DNA from: Chryseobacterium phocaeense
Lineage (GTDB): Bacteria; Bacteroidota; Bacteroidia; Flavobacteriales; Weeksellaceae
Length of the DNA stretch: 64,000 nt
Reading direction: 5' to 3'
Assembly: GCF_900169075.1 (NCBI RefSeq)
Contig: NZ_LT827015.1
Span: forward strand, 2,992,158 to 3,056,157
A model generated the notes under the pieces. It saw only the letters and a program-made list of their open reading frames with translations, had not been told where the DNA came from and ran no database searches. A program made the position numbers and the translations under genes. This document shows, piece by piece, positions 51,485-60,022 of the stretch (positions are counted from its first letter, which is position 1; each line of letters opens with the position of its first letter).

Positions 51485-53854
51485 ATGAAGCTAAAGATTG
51501 CTTTTCTCCTGAGTCTTATTTCCTCTTCTTTTATTTTGGCGCAGAGTGTTGAAGGAACTATTACCAACAAGGATCATCAACCGGCATCGGAAACTGAAGT
51601 ACTTATTATCAGAAATGATTTAAAATTTTCTGCGATTACAGATGATAAAGGCATGTTTAAAATCCCTTTAAAGGAAGATGGAGATTACTTATTTGAAATC
51701 ATAAAAGACGGGGTAAAGACCAATAGTGAAAAAATTACGGTTAAAGGAGCCTACAGGAAGGATGTGCTTCTCACAGAGCCACCTGCGGAACAAAAAATAG
51801 AAGGCGTAACGGTTACAGCAAAGAAAAAATTATTCGACAGAAAAGTAGACCGCCTGATCTTTAACGTTGAGAATTCCGTAGCCTCCCAGGGAATTGACGC
51901 GGTAGAAGCATTAGCGAAAACCCCGCTGGTGAAAACCAGTGACGAAGCCATAAGCATTGCAGGAAAAAGCAACGTAGGCATTATGATTAATGACCGGCTC
52001 CTGAACCTGAACGGGCAGGAACTGATCAACTACCTGAAAACCATACGTTCCGATGATATTCTTAAGATTGAAGTGATCACTACACCGCCAGCAAAATATG
52101 ATGCGGAAGGAAAAAGCGGGCTCATCAATATTATCCTGAAAAAGAATGCCAATCTGGGCTGGAACGGTTCTATCCAGACTTCGGGAAATTATTATTGGGG
52201 AAGACCTACTGTAGCGTCAAGAAGTGGTGCCACCTTTAATTATCAGGGCGAAAAGCTGTCCTTAAGCACCAATTTATCCGTAGGTGATAACTACTGGTAT
52301 TATACAATCAAGAACTATCTGTATGGAACCACAAACAATGACTACTGGAACAGGGAGAGCCAGAACCTCAACAATTACAAATACAAAGGGGGAAATGTAA
52401 AGGCGGAATATAAACTGAATGATAAAAATCTTTTAGGGATCAATTATAACTACTCATACAGTAATCCTCTGGAACAGGGAGAAAGCCAGTCGGCCAGATT
52501 CAATGATAAAGGCTTACTGAACATTATTGCGGATTTCCGGAACAGAAACAGCAGGGATGTTCACAATGCCACGGCATTTTATGAAACCAAACTGGACAGT
52601 GCAGGTGGCAAGATGACCCTTACCGCAAATATGATGCTTAATAATTCCAATGCCAGAAATTTCTCCAATACCATCACTTCAGAGACTATTTCCACAATGG
52701 CAAACCCGATCAGCAAATACAGGATTTATTCCGGGCAGGCAGATCTTGAAAAAACTTTCGCCAAAATCAAGACCGAATCAGGACTAAAGTATACCAAGAT
52801 TAAAAATGATTCCGAATTTAATTTCTTTGATATTCAAAACGGCCAATATCTTCTGAATACATCCAGAACCAATACGTTCTTTTACAATGAGGAAAACTAT
52901 GCTGCCTATTTTTCCACCAATTTTAAAATCAGTGAAAAGTGGGATGCAAAAGCCGGTCTCCGTTATGAATATACCACCTTGGAAGGTATTTCAATGAATG
53001 ATAATACTTCCGCAAAGATAAAGTATGGCAAATTATTTCCAACTGCCTATATAAGCTATAAGCCTAATGAAAATCATTCATTCTCCCTTAATTATTCCCG
53101 CAGAATTTCACGCCCGTACTTCGGGAACCTGAATCCGTTCAAATATTTTACTTCCGAGTACGAATACACCACCGGGAATCCTTACCTGCTGCCGTCATTT
53201 TCAGATAATTTTGAATTCGGATATGTGTTAAACAGCAATCTTAATATCACTTTATACTATAATTACAACAAGGACAACTGGGACCGGATTCAGATGGTAG
53301 ACGGTGACTACCGGTACAGCGTAGCCAAAAATTTTTATAACGAAGACCAGGCAGGTATCAACATCAGCTACAATTACAACAAACTAAAATGGCTGGAATC
53401 CACGCTTTTCGTTAACGGATATTATACCAAATCGAAATCTTATGATCCTTTGATCCTTCCGGTTCCGGCCGGCTACAGTGCCAATTTTAATTTTGACAAC
53501 AACTTTTTCCTGAATAAAGAGAAAACAGTCACCTTCATGCTCGGCCTCTGGACCAGCCTTCCCAACCGGAACGGAAATACCTATTACTATACCAGCGCTT
53601 CACTCTACTCCGGATTGAAACTCGCGCTTATGGATAAAAAAATACTTGTGAATCTGTATCTGAATGATATTCTGAACACCAACCGTGAAAAAGGAATAGA
53701 ATATTATCCTTCCTACAATATTGACTATCAATACAAAGGAATTACCCGAAACGTTTATCTTTCTTTCACATACAAATTTGGAAATAATAATGTAAAGGGA
53801 GCAACCAAGCAGGTAAAATTTGAAGAATCCAGCAGGGCAAACGGAGGCAACTAA
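51485..53854 (+). CDS. Outer membrane beta-barrel receptor-like protein
   Basis: A 789-residue TonB-receptor-like protein; ATG at 51485 gives a signal ending at about FILAQ. A carboxypeptidase-regulatory-like beta domain (SVEGTITNKDHQPASETEV) is followed by a plug-like domain (VEALAKTPLVKTSDEAISI, IEVITTPPAKYDAEGKSGLI) and a barrel of about 22 strands ending VYLSFTYKFG near the C-terminus. It belongs to the outer membrane beta-barrel family without an obvious TonB box. Substrate unknown; no SusD partner. Confidence 0.88.
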   Translation: MKLKIAFLLSLISSSFILAQSVEGTITNKDHQPASETEVLIIRNDLKFSAITDDKGMFKIPLKEDGDYLFEIIKDGVKTNSEKITVKGAYRKDVLLTEPPAEQKIEGVTVTAKKKLFDRKVDRLIFNVENSVASQGIDAVEALAKTPLVKTSDEAISIAGKSNVGIMINDRLLNLNGQELINYLKTIRSDDILKIEVITTPPAKYDAEGKSGLINIILKKNANLGWNGSIQTSGNYYWGRPTVASRSGATFNYQGEKLSLSTNLSVGDNYWYYTIKNYLYGTTNNDYWNRESQNLNNYKYKGGNVKAEYKLNDKNLLGINYNYSYSNPLEQGESQSARFNDKGLLNIIADFRNRNSRDVHNATAFYETKLDSAGGKMTLTANMMLNNSNARNFSNTITSETISTMANPISKYRIYSGQADLEKTFAKIKTESGLKYTKIKNDSEFNFFDIQNGQYLLNTSRTNTFFYNEENYAAYFSTNFKISEKWDAKAGLRYEYTTLEGISMNDNTSAKIKYGKLFPTAYISYKPNENHSFSLNYSRRISRPYFGNLNPFKYFTSEYEYTTGNPYLLPSFSDNFEFGYVLNSNLNITLYYNYNKDNWDRIQMVDGDYRYSVAKNFYNEDQAGINISYNYNKLKWLESTLFVNGYYTKSKSYDPLILPVPAGYSANFNFDNNFFLNKEKTVTFMLGLWTSLPNRNGNTYYYTSASLYSGLKLALMDKKILVNLYLNDILNTNREKGIEYYPSYNIDYQYKGITRNVYLSFTYKFGNNNVKGATKQVKFEESSRANGGN

Positions 53855-53950
53855 GCTTTCTGCAGCGAATTTTAAAGAGGATAAAAACTATAATACGGCC
53901 GGCAGTTTTCTTATCCAACTTCAAGAAACCAACTGACGGAACTGTAGATG

Positions 53951-53980
53951 AAAAAGATTAGCAAAAATGCTAATCTTTTT
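53951..53980. terminator. Terminator overlapping the GLPGLI stop codon
   Basis: AAAAAGATTAGCA and TGCTAATCTTTTT form a 13-bp stem between convergent genes. The right arm contains the stop codon (53970-53972) and last codons of the minus-strand GLPGLI gene, so the coding region ends inside the hairpin. Confidence 0.85.
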
Positions 53981-54839
53981 CTAATTCTATCGGGTTTTCA
54001 TATTTTTTATTTTCTTCTCTTTCTTTTTCTCTTTGCCGTAACATTTCCTGTCCTTTTATGATACTGGTGCCATAGCTTGCAAGTACGGCAGCGGCATTGG
54101 CACTGGCATTTCTGACTGCCTGTTTCAATTTTGGTTGTGTTGTTTCTATAGCCTCAGTGTATCTGCTTTTCTTAATGTTGATTAATTTGCCTTTTAATTT
54201 AGATTCAGATATAGATTTTATCAGTTCAAAATCAAATTCTCCTTTATCATCTGTTATTTTAATTATTAACCCAGGCAGTCCACTGAATTTATACGGACCA
54301 TAAGGTAAAGGAATTTCAGGAGAATACCATGCTATCCAGTTTCGTCCTTTAAAAGTAACTTCTGCTTTTTTACACTTAATTGTATTGATTACTTTTGTTT
54401 CATTCACAAGCTTCCAATTCCTTATTACTGGATCTTTATAAGTAAGTAAAGACAGTCCGGCTGATCTAAAATACTGCGTATTTTCATTGGATTGAATTAT
54501 GGTGAAGGACAGATTTGTTTTTGGAATGACAACTCCTTCTTTATAACTAAGAGTGATGCTTCTATCAGAATTTTTTGTCGTTATTCTTGAATTCTCCATT
54601 ACCGAATCACCTTTCAATGATATACTGCTTGCAAAAAATGCACGTTTATCCCCTATCTGTAATAAAAACTGTTCTTCATATCTATGATCAGTTCTTGTAT
54701 CAAATTTAGCTTTTAGCAGGTAAGTAAATTCGCCCCGTAAAGTATCCTGTTTGTATGATTGAGCACAAAACAAGACACCATAAAATAAGATGAATATTTG
54801 AATCAGATTTTTACAGTAATGCATAAAGTATGTTTTCAT
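53970..54839 (-). CDS. GLPGLI-family secreted protein
   Basis: A 289-residue exported protein, signal ending at about LFCAQ. It carries the family name motif FSGLPGLIIKITDDKG near residue 195, preceded by AWYSPEIPLPYGP. The start is strand-rich and the end is a charged helix (REKEREENKKYENP). GLPGLI proteins are Bacteroidota-specific and often sit beside small double-glycine peptides, as here (54901-55110). A role in peptide export or surface display is a guess from context. Confidence 0.9.
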   Translation of the reverse strand: MKTYFMHYCKNLIQIFILFYGVLFCAQSYKQDTLRGEFTYLLKAKFDTRTDHRYEEQFLLQIGDKRAFFASSISLKGDSVMENSRITTKNSDRSITLSYKEGVVIPKTNLSFTIIQSNENTQYFRSAGLSLLTYKDPVIRNWKLVNETKVINTIKCKKAEVTFKGRNWIAWYSPEIPLPYGPYKFSGLPGLIIKITDDKGEFDFELIKSISESKLKGKLINIKKSRYTEAIETTQPKLKQAVRNASANAAAVLASYGTSIIKGQEMLRQREKEREENKKYENPIELEKD

Positions 54840-54900
54840 TATAAAAATTGCACTAATAGTGTAATAATTCCCACTTCAATAAGTGCTTAAATTTACTTAA

Positions 54901-55110
54901 TTATGCTAAATCATCACTAGGACCAATGTGCGTAGGCGTCTTACAGTAATTTTTTTCAATTTCATCTACCCAGGCATTTGCTTGCTGTGGAGTCCAATCC
55001 TGAGTTGTTGTAGCTGTAAAACCACACTTAGTTATTGCTATCCAAGTCTGTTTTTCTCCTCCTGTTAATGTTTTAAGATCATTTCGAGATAATTTTTTAA
55101 AATTCTTCAT
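54901..55110 (-). CDS. Double-glycine leader, bacteriocin-like peptide
   Basis: A 69-residue precursor. The leader MKNFKKLSRNDLKTLTGG (18 residues) is the Bacteroidota double-glycine type; cleavage after GG by a C39-peptidase transporter would release a 51-residue peptide with two cysteines, rich in T and W. The ATG at 55110 is preferred over the TTG three codons upstream. It precedes the GLPGLI gene by 61 bases. No transporter or modifying enzyme lies in the window. Whether it is antibacterial is unknown. Confidence 0.75.
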   Translation of the reverse strand: MKNFKKLSRNDLKTLTGGEKQTWIAITKCGFTATTTQDWTPQQANAWVDEIEKNYCKTPTHIGPSDDLA

Positions 55111-55328
55111 TGTGTTCAATATTTAAATTAAGCAATAAATATAAGTGTATAAGTCATACAAAAGAGAAAAATTTTATTATGTTAAACCCTCTCTAACATT
55201 GAATAAAACCATAATAATAAGTGAAAATATTTGTATCAAATTTTAATTAATTTTTCATTTCTACTTAAAGAAAAAAGCATTTTTTCATGAATGTTTTTAT
55301 TATTTTTTTTGATGCCAAATAATTAATA

Positions 55329-55700
55329 TCAGACAGATGTTTTTGTTTGATTATTAAATAGCCAGACTTTAGCCAGATAATAAATCATTCCACCGGCAGA
55401 ATACGCCAGCACATCCCAGAAATCTCCTGTAAATTTTTCTGAAAGCATCGGACAAACCACTTCAAAAAGGAGCGAAAGATAAACGGTGGATGTGCTAATA
55501 AATTTAAGATCCGGCTGCCAGTGATAACCAAGCAGATCATTCATGATGTATTCCACAAGATAAGCATACATTGGAAGGGTAATAAAGTCCGTCAGGTGAT
55601 TGCTGATGAGCGGAATAATGATTCCTTTTTTTCTCAGACCGGTAATGAGCAACCAGACTACCAGCCCCAGCAGAAAACCAAATGAAGCTTTGACCTTCAT
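55329..55700 (-). CDS. Small integral membrane protein (123 aa)
   Basis: Starts at the ATG at 55700, overlapping the preceding stop (TGATG). About four helices: FGFLLGLVVWLLIT, ITLPMYAYLVEYIM, TVYLSLLFEVVCPML, DVLAYSAGGMIYYLA. The DVLAYSAGGMIYYL segment resembles the last helix of VanZ-like proteins. Relatives have been labelled magnesium/citrate transporter, without support here. Function unknown. Confidence 0.65.
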   Translation of the reverse strand: MKVKASFGFLLGLVVWLLITGLRKKGIIIPLISNHLTDFITLPMYAYLVEYIMNDLLGYHWQPDLKFISTSTVYLSLLFEVVCPMLSEKFTGDFWDVLAYSAGGMIYYLAKVWLFNNQTKTSV

Positions 55701-55834
55701 CACATATGGAGTATGGCCATTACCAACCCGATGATCACCTGCAGGATTTTCACCAGGGTTTCCTGTATATCTTTTCCTTCGCCGGATTCTTTGTTTCCGG
55801 GAGTTTCGTAATTGAATATTTGCTTTCCTTCCAT
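55700..55834 (-). CDS. Small protein with one membrane helix (44 aa)
   Basis: A 44-residue protein: a hydrophilic start (MEGKQIFNYETPGNKESGEG) and a C-terminal helix (LVKILQVIIGLVMAILHM). Its TGA overlaps the ATG of the next membrane protein, and a perfect -7 element lies 20 bases upstream. The coupling supports a real gene. No family recognised. Confidence 0.65.
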   Translation of the reverse strand: MEGKQIFNYETPGNKESGEGKDIQETLVKILQVIIGLVMAILHM

Positions 55835-55853
55835 CCTTCAAGATTTACTTGTG

Positions 55854-55920
55854 CAAATATAATTAAAAATTAGAACAAATGTTCTAATTTTGAAGTTTAA
55901 TTTAAACTCTCTTATATTTG
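55854..55920. promoter_or_regulatory. Divergent promoters with central palindromic operator
   Basis: A minus-strand TATATTTG (55854-55861) serves the small membrane genes. A plus-strand TTTG (55889-55892), 20-base spacer and TATATTTG (55913-55920) serves the TetR gene. Between them AAAATTAGAAC-N4-GTTCTAATTTT (55866-55891) is a perfect 11-bp inverted repeat overlapping the TetR -33 region. Confidence 0.75.
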
Positions 55921-55924
55921 ACCC

Positions 55925-56545
55925 ATGAAAACGAAGGAAAGAATTTTATCCAAAGCGCTGGAGCTCTTCAATGAAAAAGGCTACAACAATATCACCACAA
56001 GACATATTGCAGCTGACCTGGACATAAGCGCAGGAAACCTGCACTATCACTTCAAACATTCTGAAGATATTATCAAGATTCTTTTCTCTGAGCTGATCCT
56101 TAAAATGGATGTCCTGCTGAATGATCTGCAAAAAATAGACAATAAAACACTGGAAGACTTATATCATTTTACGTTTTCAACCTATGAGGTCTTCTACTCC
56201 TTCCGGTTTATTTTCATGAACTTTTTTGATATCCTGAAAAAAATTCCTGCCATAGAATCTCAGTACGAATCCATCAATATCAGCAGAAAAGGTGAGTTTC
56301 AGGCGATTTTCAAAGGTTTTCAAAAAAATAATATCTTCAGAGACGATGTTCCGGATTTCATCCTGAAAAGCCTCACTACCCAGATTTTCATTATTGCAGA
56401 CAACTGGATCATCCACAACAGCCTTGCTTTTAAAATGAATAAAGATGAGGCGGTGAAGCATTATGCACTGATCCAGATGAACCTGTTTTATCCTTTGCTT
56501 ACTTCGGAACAACAGAAAATTTATGAATTAAACTATATTCAGTAA
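55925..56545 (+). CDS. TetR/AcrR-family regulator
   Basis: A 206-residue regulator with N-terminal HTH (RILSKALELFNEKGYNNITTRHIAADLDISAGNLHYHFKHSEDII, residues 5-49) and a helical ligand domain. The start lies only 4 bases after its -7 element, implying a nearly leaderless transcript, or a slightly later start of transcription. The divergent palindrome at 55866-55891 is the likely operator for both directions. Confidence 0.92.
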   Translation: MKTKERILSKALELFNEKGYNNITTRHIAADLDISAGNLHYHFKHSEDIIKILFSELILKMDVLLNDLQKIDNKTLEDLYHFTFSTYEVFYSFRFIFMNFFDILKKIPAIESQYESINISRKGEFQAIFKGFQKNNIFRDDVPDFILKSLTTQIFIIADNWIIHNSLAFKMNKDEAVKHYALIQMNLFYPLLTSEQQKIYELNYIQ

Positions 56546-56547
56546 CC

Positions 56548-57576
56548 ATGAAAAAACTTCTTCTACTTTGTTTTATTACAGTATTTCAACTCATCTTTTC
56601 ACAAGATACCATCGCTTTGAGCCAGGATCATTTCATAGATGCCACAGGTCTGGTAGAAGGAAAACTGGTTTTGAAAAAATGGACGAAAGACGCCAATGAA
56701 AACGGTGAAAAAAATCTCTGGAATGTCATCTACTGTGATGAAAAATGCATGGAAGAATCGATGGCAGCTGAAATAAAAGGGAAAGTAAAAGATGCTGAAA
56801 AAAAATACCTGGAAATCAAAGAAAAATATCTTTCCGAAACGGTACAATTACCCTCAGGAACTTATAATATCACCAGAAAGCAATATGATATCCCCATGGA
56901 ACGGATTGTTTTCAAAATAGATTCCAACGGAAATTTTGAAAATCTGATGCACAAAGATATGCAGAACCATGCAGCCTATATTTTTAAAAACGGTATGCTG
57001 GTCAGTGCCAAAAGCCTTTCCAAGGACCAAACCAAAACTCAATTTAAAGAAGTTTGGGAAAAGAATATCTACACCCGCACCCAGTATCATAAAAATGGGA
57101 ACGTATACGAAATAATAAAGGCAAACAATTCCATTAAAGATAAAAACAGTAAAACCATTACTACCACATATTCTTCATCTGTTCCTGATCAGGTTTCAAC
57201 GGTAAACAATACGATAACCAAAGTCCTTCAGGAATATTACCGCAACGGAAAGCTTTGGAAAGAACATGATGAAAAAAAGGATGTTCACACCACTTATAAA
57301 GAAGATGGCTCCAAAACCATTATCCGCTACCATTTTGCAGAAAATAATTCTTCAGATCCCAAAGATCAGTATAATTGTCAGGAAGAATACAACAGCAGTA
57401 ATATCCTGATTTCAAAACTCTGCAAAAATTCAATGCTGAAAAAGGAATATACTTATAATCAGGGAAAACTGGCGAGATTAAAGGTTTCAGAAAATGCAGT
57501 AAACTATAAAGTGTATGACGGCAAAGGAAATCTTTTAGAAAATGTAGAGACACCCATTGCTCCATCTTACCGGTAG
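56548..57576 (+). CDS. Hypothetical secreted protein with MORN-like motifs
   Basis: A 342-residue exported protein, signal ending at about IFSQ. Several short motifs resemble the MORN/YwqK repeat: QYHKNGNVYEI, EYYRNGKLWKEHDE, YDGKGNLLEN. Function unknown. It follows the TetR gene by 2 bases and is probably controlled by it. The next gene is 12 bases away. Confidence 0.7.
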   Translation: MKKLLLLCFITVFQLIFSQDTIALSQDHFIDATGLVEGKLVLKKWTKDANENGEKNLWNVIYCDEKCMEESMAAEIKGKVKDAEKKYLEIKEKYLSETVQLPSGTYNITRKQYDIPMERIVFKIDSNGNFENLMHKDMQNHAAYIFKNGMLVSAKSLSKDQTKTQFKEVWEKNIYTRTQYHKNGNVYEIIKANNSIKDKNSKTITTTYSSSVPDQVSTVNNTITKVLQEYYRNGKLWKEHDEKKDVHTTYKEDGSKTIIRYHFAENNSSDPKDQYNCQEEYNSSNILISKLCKNSMLKKEYTYNQGKLARLKVSENAVNYKVYDGKGNLLENVETPIAPSYR

Positions 57577-57588
57577 AAAATCAGGATC

Positions 57589-58053
57589 ATGATCATCAGA
57601 AAAGGTACCCTTAATGATTTAGCAGAAATGCTCACGCTTTTTACAGATACGATCACTACTGTCTGTAAAAATGACTATGACAATGATCAGATCAATGCCT
57701 GGAAATCCGGAGCAGAAAATGAAGCAAGATGGCTTATGGTGATGGAAAATCAAAAAGTGTATATTGCAGAAATTAATCATAAAATAGTTGGATTCTGTAC
57801 CCTTGACCAGGGGAATTATATCGATTTGCTTTTCGTTCACAAAGATTTTCAGCACCGTGGAATTGCAGGAAAATTGTATACCTTTACGGAACAGGAAGCC
57901 AGAAATTAGAATGAGAAGAGGCTTACGGCCCATGTCAGCAAAACAGCAAGATCTTTCTTTGAAAAAATGGGTTTCAAAGTAATCAAAGAGCAAACTGTGA
58001 ATATAAAAGGAACTGATCTCATCAATCATCAAATGGTGAAAGAACTGAATTAA
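57589..58053 (+). pseudogene. GNAT acetyltransferase with in-frame stop
   Basis: The frame from 57589 reads a GNAT domain (MIIRKGTLNDLAEMLTLF, VGFCTLDQGNYIDLLFVH, QHRGIAGKLYTF) and meets TAG at 57907. The same frame continues without shift: NEKRLTAHVSKTARSFFEKMGF and more, to TAA at 58051. So a complete 154-codon GNAT gene is interrupted by one amber codon. Without the second half the acetyl-CoA fold lacks its last strands. It is either a recent pseudogene, a base error, or a readthrough case. Confidence 0.88.
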
Positions 58054-58063
58054 AACTCATCCC

Positions 58064-58885
58064 ATGCAGGAATCACATCCGGAATACCGCCAGCTTAAAA
58101 TCCCGGTTCCCCAGGAATTCGAAGATGTATTCACCTACTTTTATTATGCTGAAAACGGCTCTTCAGATCCTGTTACGAAAACACTCCTGCCCTCCTACCA
58201 GACCATTATGCTGTTTTGTTTTGGAGACCATGCTTTTATGACCACTCACGAAAAAAACACTGTGGAAGTACACCAATGTATTATTTTGGGACCTGTCCGT
58301 CAGACCTTTGAATATACGCTCCCCGCAGGAACTTCTATTCTGGTGGCCAATTTTAAAGATGATGCTTTTTACCGGTTTTTCGGAAAAACTGTAATCGCTG
58401 CTCATGGAACCCATCCCAATGAAATTCTCCACGACAACTGTTTTACAGAACTCTGGCAGCAGATATCAGCGCTTCCATCACCGGAAGAAAAAACGGCTCA
58501 TATTCTTGAATTCTGCAGACCCTATCTTCAGGATCAGGATGAAATAATCCGGCTTTTAAGTAATTTTAATGACGATACTCTGAATCCCGTTAAAACCATT
58601 GCGGAACAAACCCGCCGGAGCGAAAGAACCATCCAGCAGAAACAGAAAGAACAGCTCGGCTATTCAGCTAAGGAAATGATCCGCTATACCCGTTTTCTTA
58701 AAGCCATCAAGCTGATTGAGAAAGAGCTGGAACATCAGAAAAAAATCGAATGGTTCAATATTATTGACGAGTGTGGCTATTATGACCAGAGCCAGCTCAT
58801 CCATGATTTTAAGCATTTCATTAACCTTTCCCCGTCACAATATCTGAAATTCCAAAGCGATATCTGCCGTTCCGGATCAGATTAA
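58064..58885 (+). CDS. AraC-family transcriptional regulator
   Basis: A 273-residue regulator: an N-terminal cupin-like sensor region (FEYTLPAGTSILVANFKDDAFYRFFG) and a C-terminal AraC double HTH (VKTIAEQTRRSERTIQQKQKEQLGYSAKEMIRYTRFLKAI, then IIDECGYYDQSQLIHDFKHF and LSPSQYLKF). Ligand unknown. It lies 75 bases upstream of the flavodoxin-like oxidoreductase, a likely target. Confidence 0.9.
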   Translation: MQESHPEYRQLKIPVPQEFEDVFTYFYYAENGSSDPVTKTLLPSYQTIMLFCFGDHAFMTTHEKNTVEVHQCIILGPVRQTFEYTLPAGTSILVANFKDDAFYRFFGKTVIAAHGTHPNEILHDNCFTELWQQISALPSPEEKTAHILEFCRPYLQDQDEIIRLLSNFNDDTLNPVKTIAEQTRRSERTIQQKQKEQLGYSAKEMIRYTRFLKAIKLIEKELEHQKKIEWFNIIDECGYYDQSQLIHDFKHFINLSPSQYLKFQSDICRSGSD

Positions 58886-58927
58886 CTGCATTTCGTTTTC
58901 TTACAATTTTTGAGATTCGCGCTTCTC

Positions 58928-58935
58928 TACATTTG
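58928..58935 (+). promoter_or_regulatory. -7 element for the flavodoxin-like oxidoreductase
   Basis: TACATTTG is a perfect TAnnTTTG match, 25 bases before the ATG at 58961. It supports that start over an in-frame one at 58910. Confidence 0.5.
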
Positions 58936-58960
58936 TCTTATAATTTTAAATACAAAAACA

Positions 58961-59551
58961 ATGAGACATCTAATCATTTATGCACATCCTAATGAAAACA
59001 GCCTGAACCACAGCCTTTTTCAAACGGTAATTGAAAGTCTAGAAAAAGAAAATCATGAGATACAGATAAGGGATCTCAATAAAATGGGATTTGACCCGGT
59101 CTTTTCCCTGGAAGATATGCAGGGGCAGTTTGCCGGAAAGATTTCGGATGATGTGAAAACAGAGCAGGATTATATTTCCCGGGCAGAACAGATCACGTTT
59201 ATCTATCCTATCTGGTGGACCGGAATGCCTGCGATAATGAAAGGTTATATCGACCGGGTTTTCAGCTACGGGTTCGCCTACCGTTACGACCAGGGCATTC
59301 AAAAAGGTCTGTTAAAGGGGAAAAAAGCAGTGATTATCAATACCCACGGAAAATCACATGAGGAATATGAACGGATGGGAATGGACAAAGCCCTTACTCT
59401 CACCTCAGATAACGGTATTTTTCTGTACAGCGGTTTTGAGATTATTCAGCACTTCTTTTTCGACCGGGCAGACAAAGCCACTCCCGAAGATCTGGAGATC
59501 TGGAAAGAGCAGATCAGAAATACATATTCACAGCCTGTTTTTAACCTCTAA
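58961..59551 (+). CDS. NAD(P)H-dependent quinone oxidoreductase-like flavoprotein
   Basis: A 196-residue flavodoxin-fold enzyme (KefF/MdaB/NQO1 group). HLIIYAHPNENSLNHSL is the FMN/FAD phosphate loop, FIYPIWWTGMPAIMKGYIDRVF the substrate and flavin-ring region, and VIINTHGKSHEEYER the third loop. It reduces quinones or nitro compounds with NAD(P)H in the cytoplasm. It follows an AraC regulator. Confidence 0.92.
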   Translation: MRHLIIYAHPNENSLNHSLFQTVIESLEKENHEIQIRDLNKMGFDPVFSLEDMQGQFAGKISDDVKTEQDYISRAEQITFIYPIWWTGMPAIMKGYIDRVFSYGFAYRYDQGIQKGLLKGKKAVIINTHGKSHEEYERMGMDKALTLTSDNGIFLYSGFEIIQHFFFDRADKATPEDLEIWKEQIRNTYSQPVFNL

Positions 59552-59563
59552 AACTGATAAGTA

Positions 59564-59701
59564 ATGGAAAAAATTACCGCAAAACAAACTTCTAGTCCTG
59601 CTTTATTCATAGGTTATCAGGTGTTAAAAAAAATCATTAAATACAGTTTATTTATAACGATTCTTTATTTCGCATACAAAGGATTTATGGCATGGAATTA
59701 G
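59564..59701 (+). CDS. Small single-helix membrane protein (45 aa)
   Basis: A 45-residue protein: polar start (MEKITAKQTSSPALF) and one membrane helix (IIKYSLFITILYFAYKGF). It starts 12 bases after the oxidoreductase and probably shares its transcript. No family recognised; size and position are the only evidence. Confidence 0.5.
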   Translation: MEKITAKQTSSPALFIGYQVLKKIIKYSLFITILYFAYKGFMAWN

Positions 59702-59836
59702 CTTCAGAAGCGATAAGTAAAATTGTTTTGAAACCTTTATTTTAAGCCATTAAGACAGATAATCTGTTGAGAACAGTAAGTTTTTTATAAACTCAACTGG
59801 TATGGAACTTTACAGCAAGTCTTAATGGTTTAAATA

Positions 59837-59867
59837 TTGGATCTACATGAAAAAGCTTTTATATTTG
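59837..59867 (+). promoter_or_regulatory. Promoter of the tyrS leader
   Basis: TTG at 59837-59839, a 20-base spacer and TATATTTG at 59860-59867 fit the Bacteroidota promoter almost perfectly. Transcription would begin at or very close to the leader start codon at 59873. Confidence 0.75.
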
Positions 59868-59872
59868 CATTA

Positions 59873-59968
59873 ATGAAACATTTAAACAGCATATTGCGTC
59901 TTCCGTTTTTCAATGCGTATTACTCCCCAGCGAATCGTTCGGGAAGACCTTCTATATCTGTAATTTAA
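59873..59968 (+). CDS. Putative tyrS leader peptide (31 aa) with tandem Tyr codons
   Basis: A 31-codon frame begins 5 bases after the -7 element, so its mRNA may be nearly leaderless. Codons 12-13 are Phe-Phe and 16-17 are Tyr-Tyr (TAT TAC, 59918-59923) within PFFNAYYSPANRSGRPS. A hairpin (CC..CGAA-UCG-UUCG..GG, 59925-59942) follows the Tyr codons, and a strong terminator follows the stop codon by 24 bases, upstream of tyrS. The arrangement is that of a ribosome-mediated attenuator. Confidence 0.65.
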   Translation: MKHLNSILRLPFFNAYYSPANRSGRPSISVI

Positions 59969-59992
59969 AAAGAATAATCAACATTTATATAG

Positions 59993-60022
59993 AGCCCGGA
60001 CAGTATTGTCCGGGCTTTTTTC
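59993..60022 (+). terminator. Attenuator-type terminator upstream of tyrS
   Basis: AGCCCGGACA and TGTCCGGGCT around GTAT form a perfect 10-bp GC-rich stem followed by TTTTTT, only 19 bases before tyrS. CCCGGA in its left arm can instead pair with UUCGGG at 59938-59943 inside the leader frame, giving an alternative antiterminator. Confidence 0.85.
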
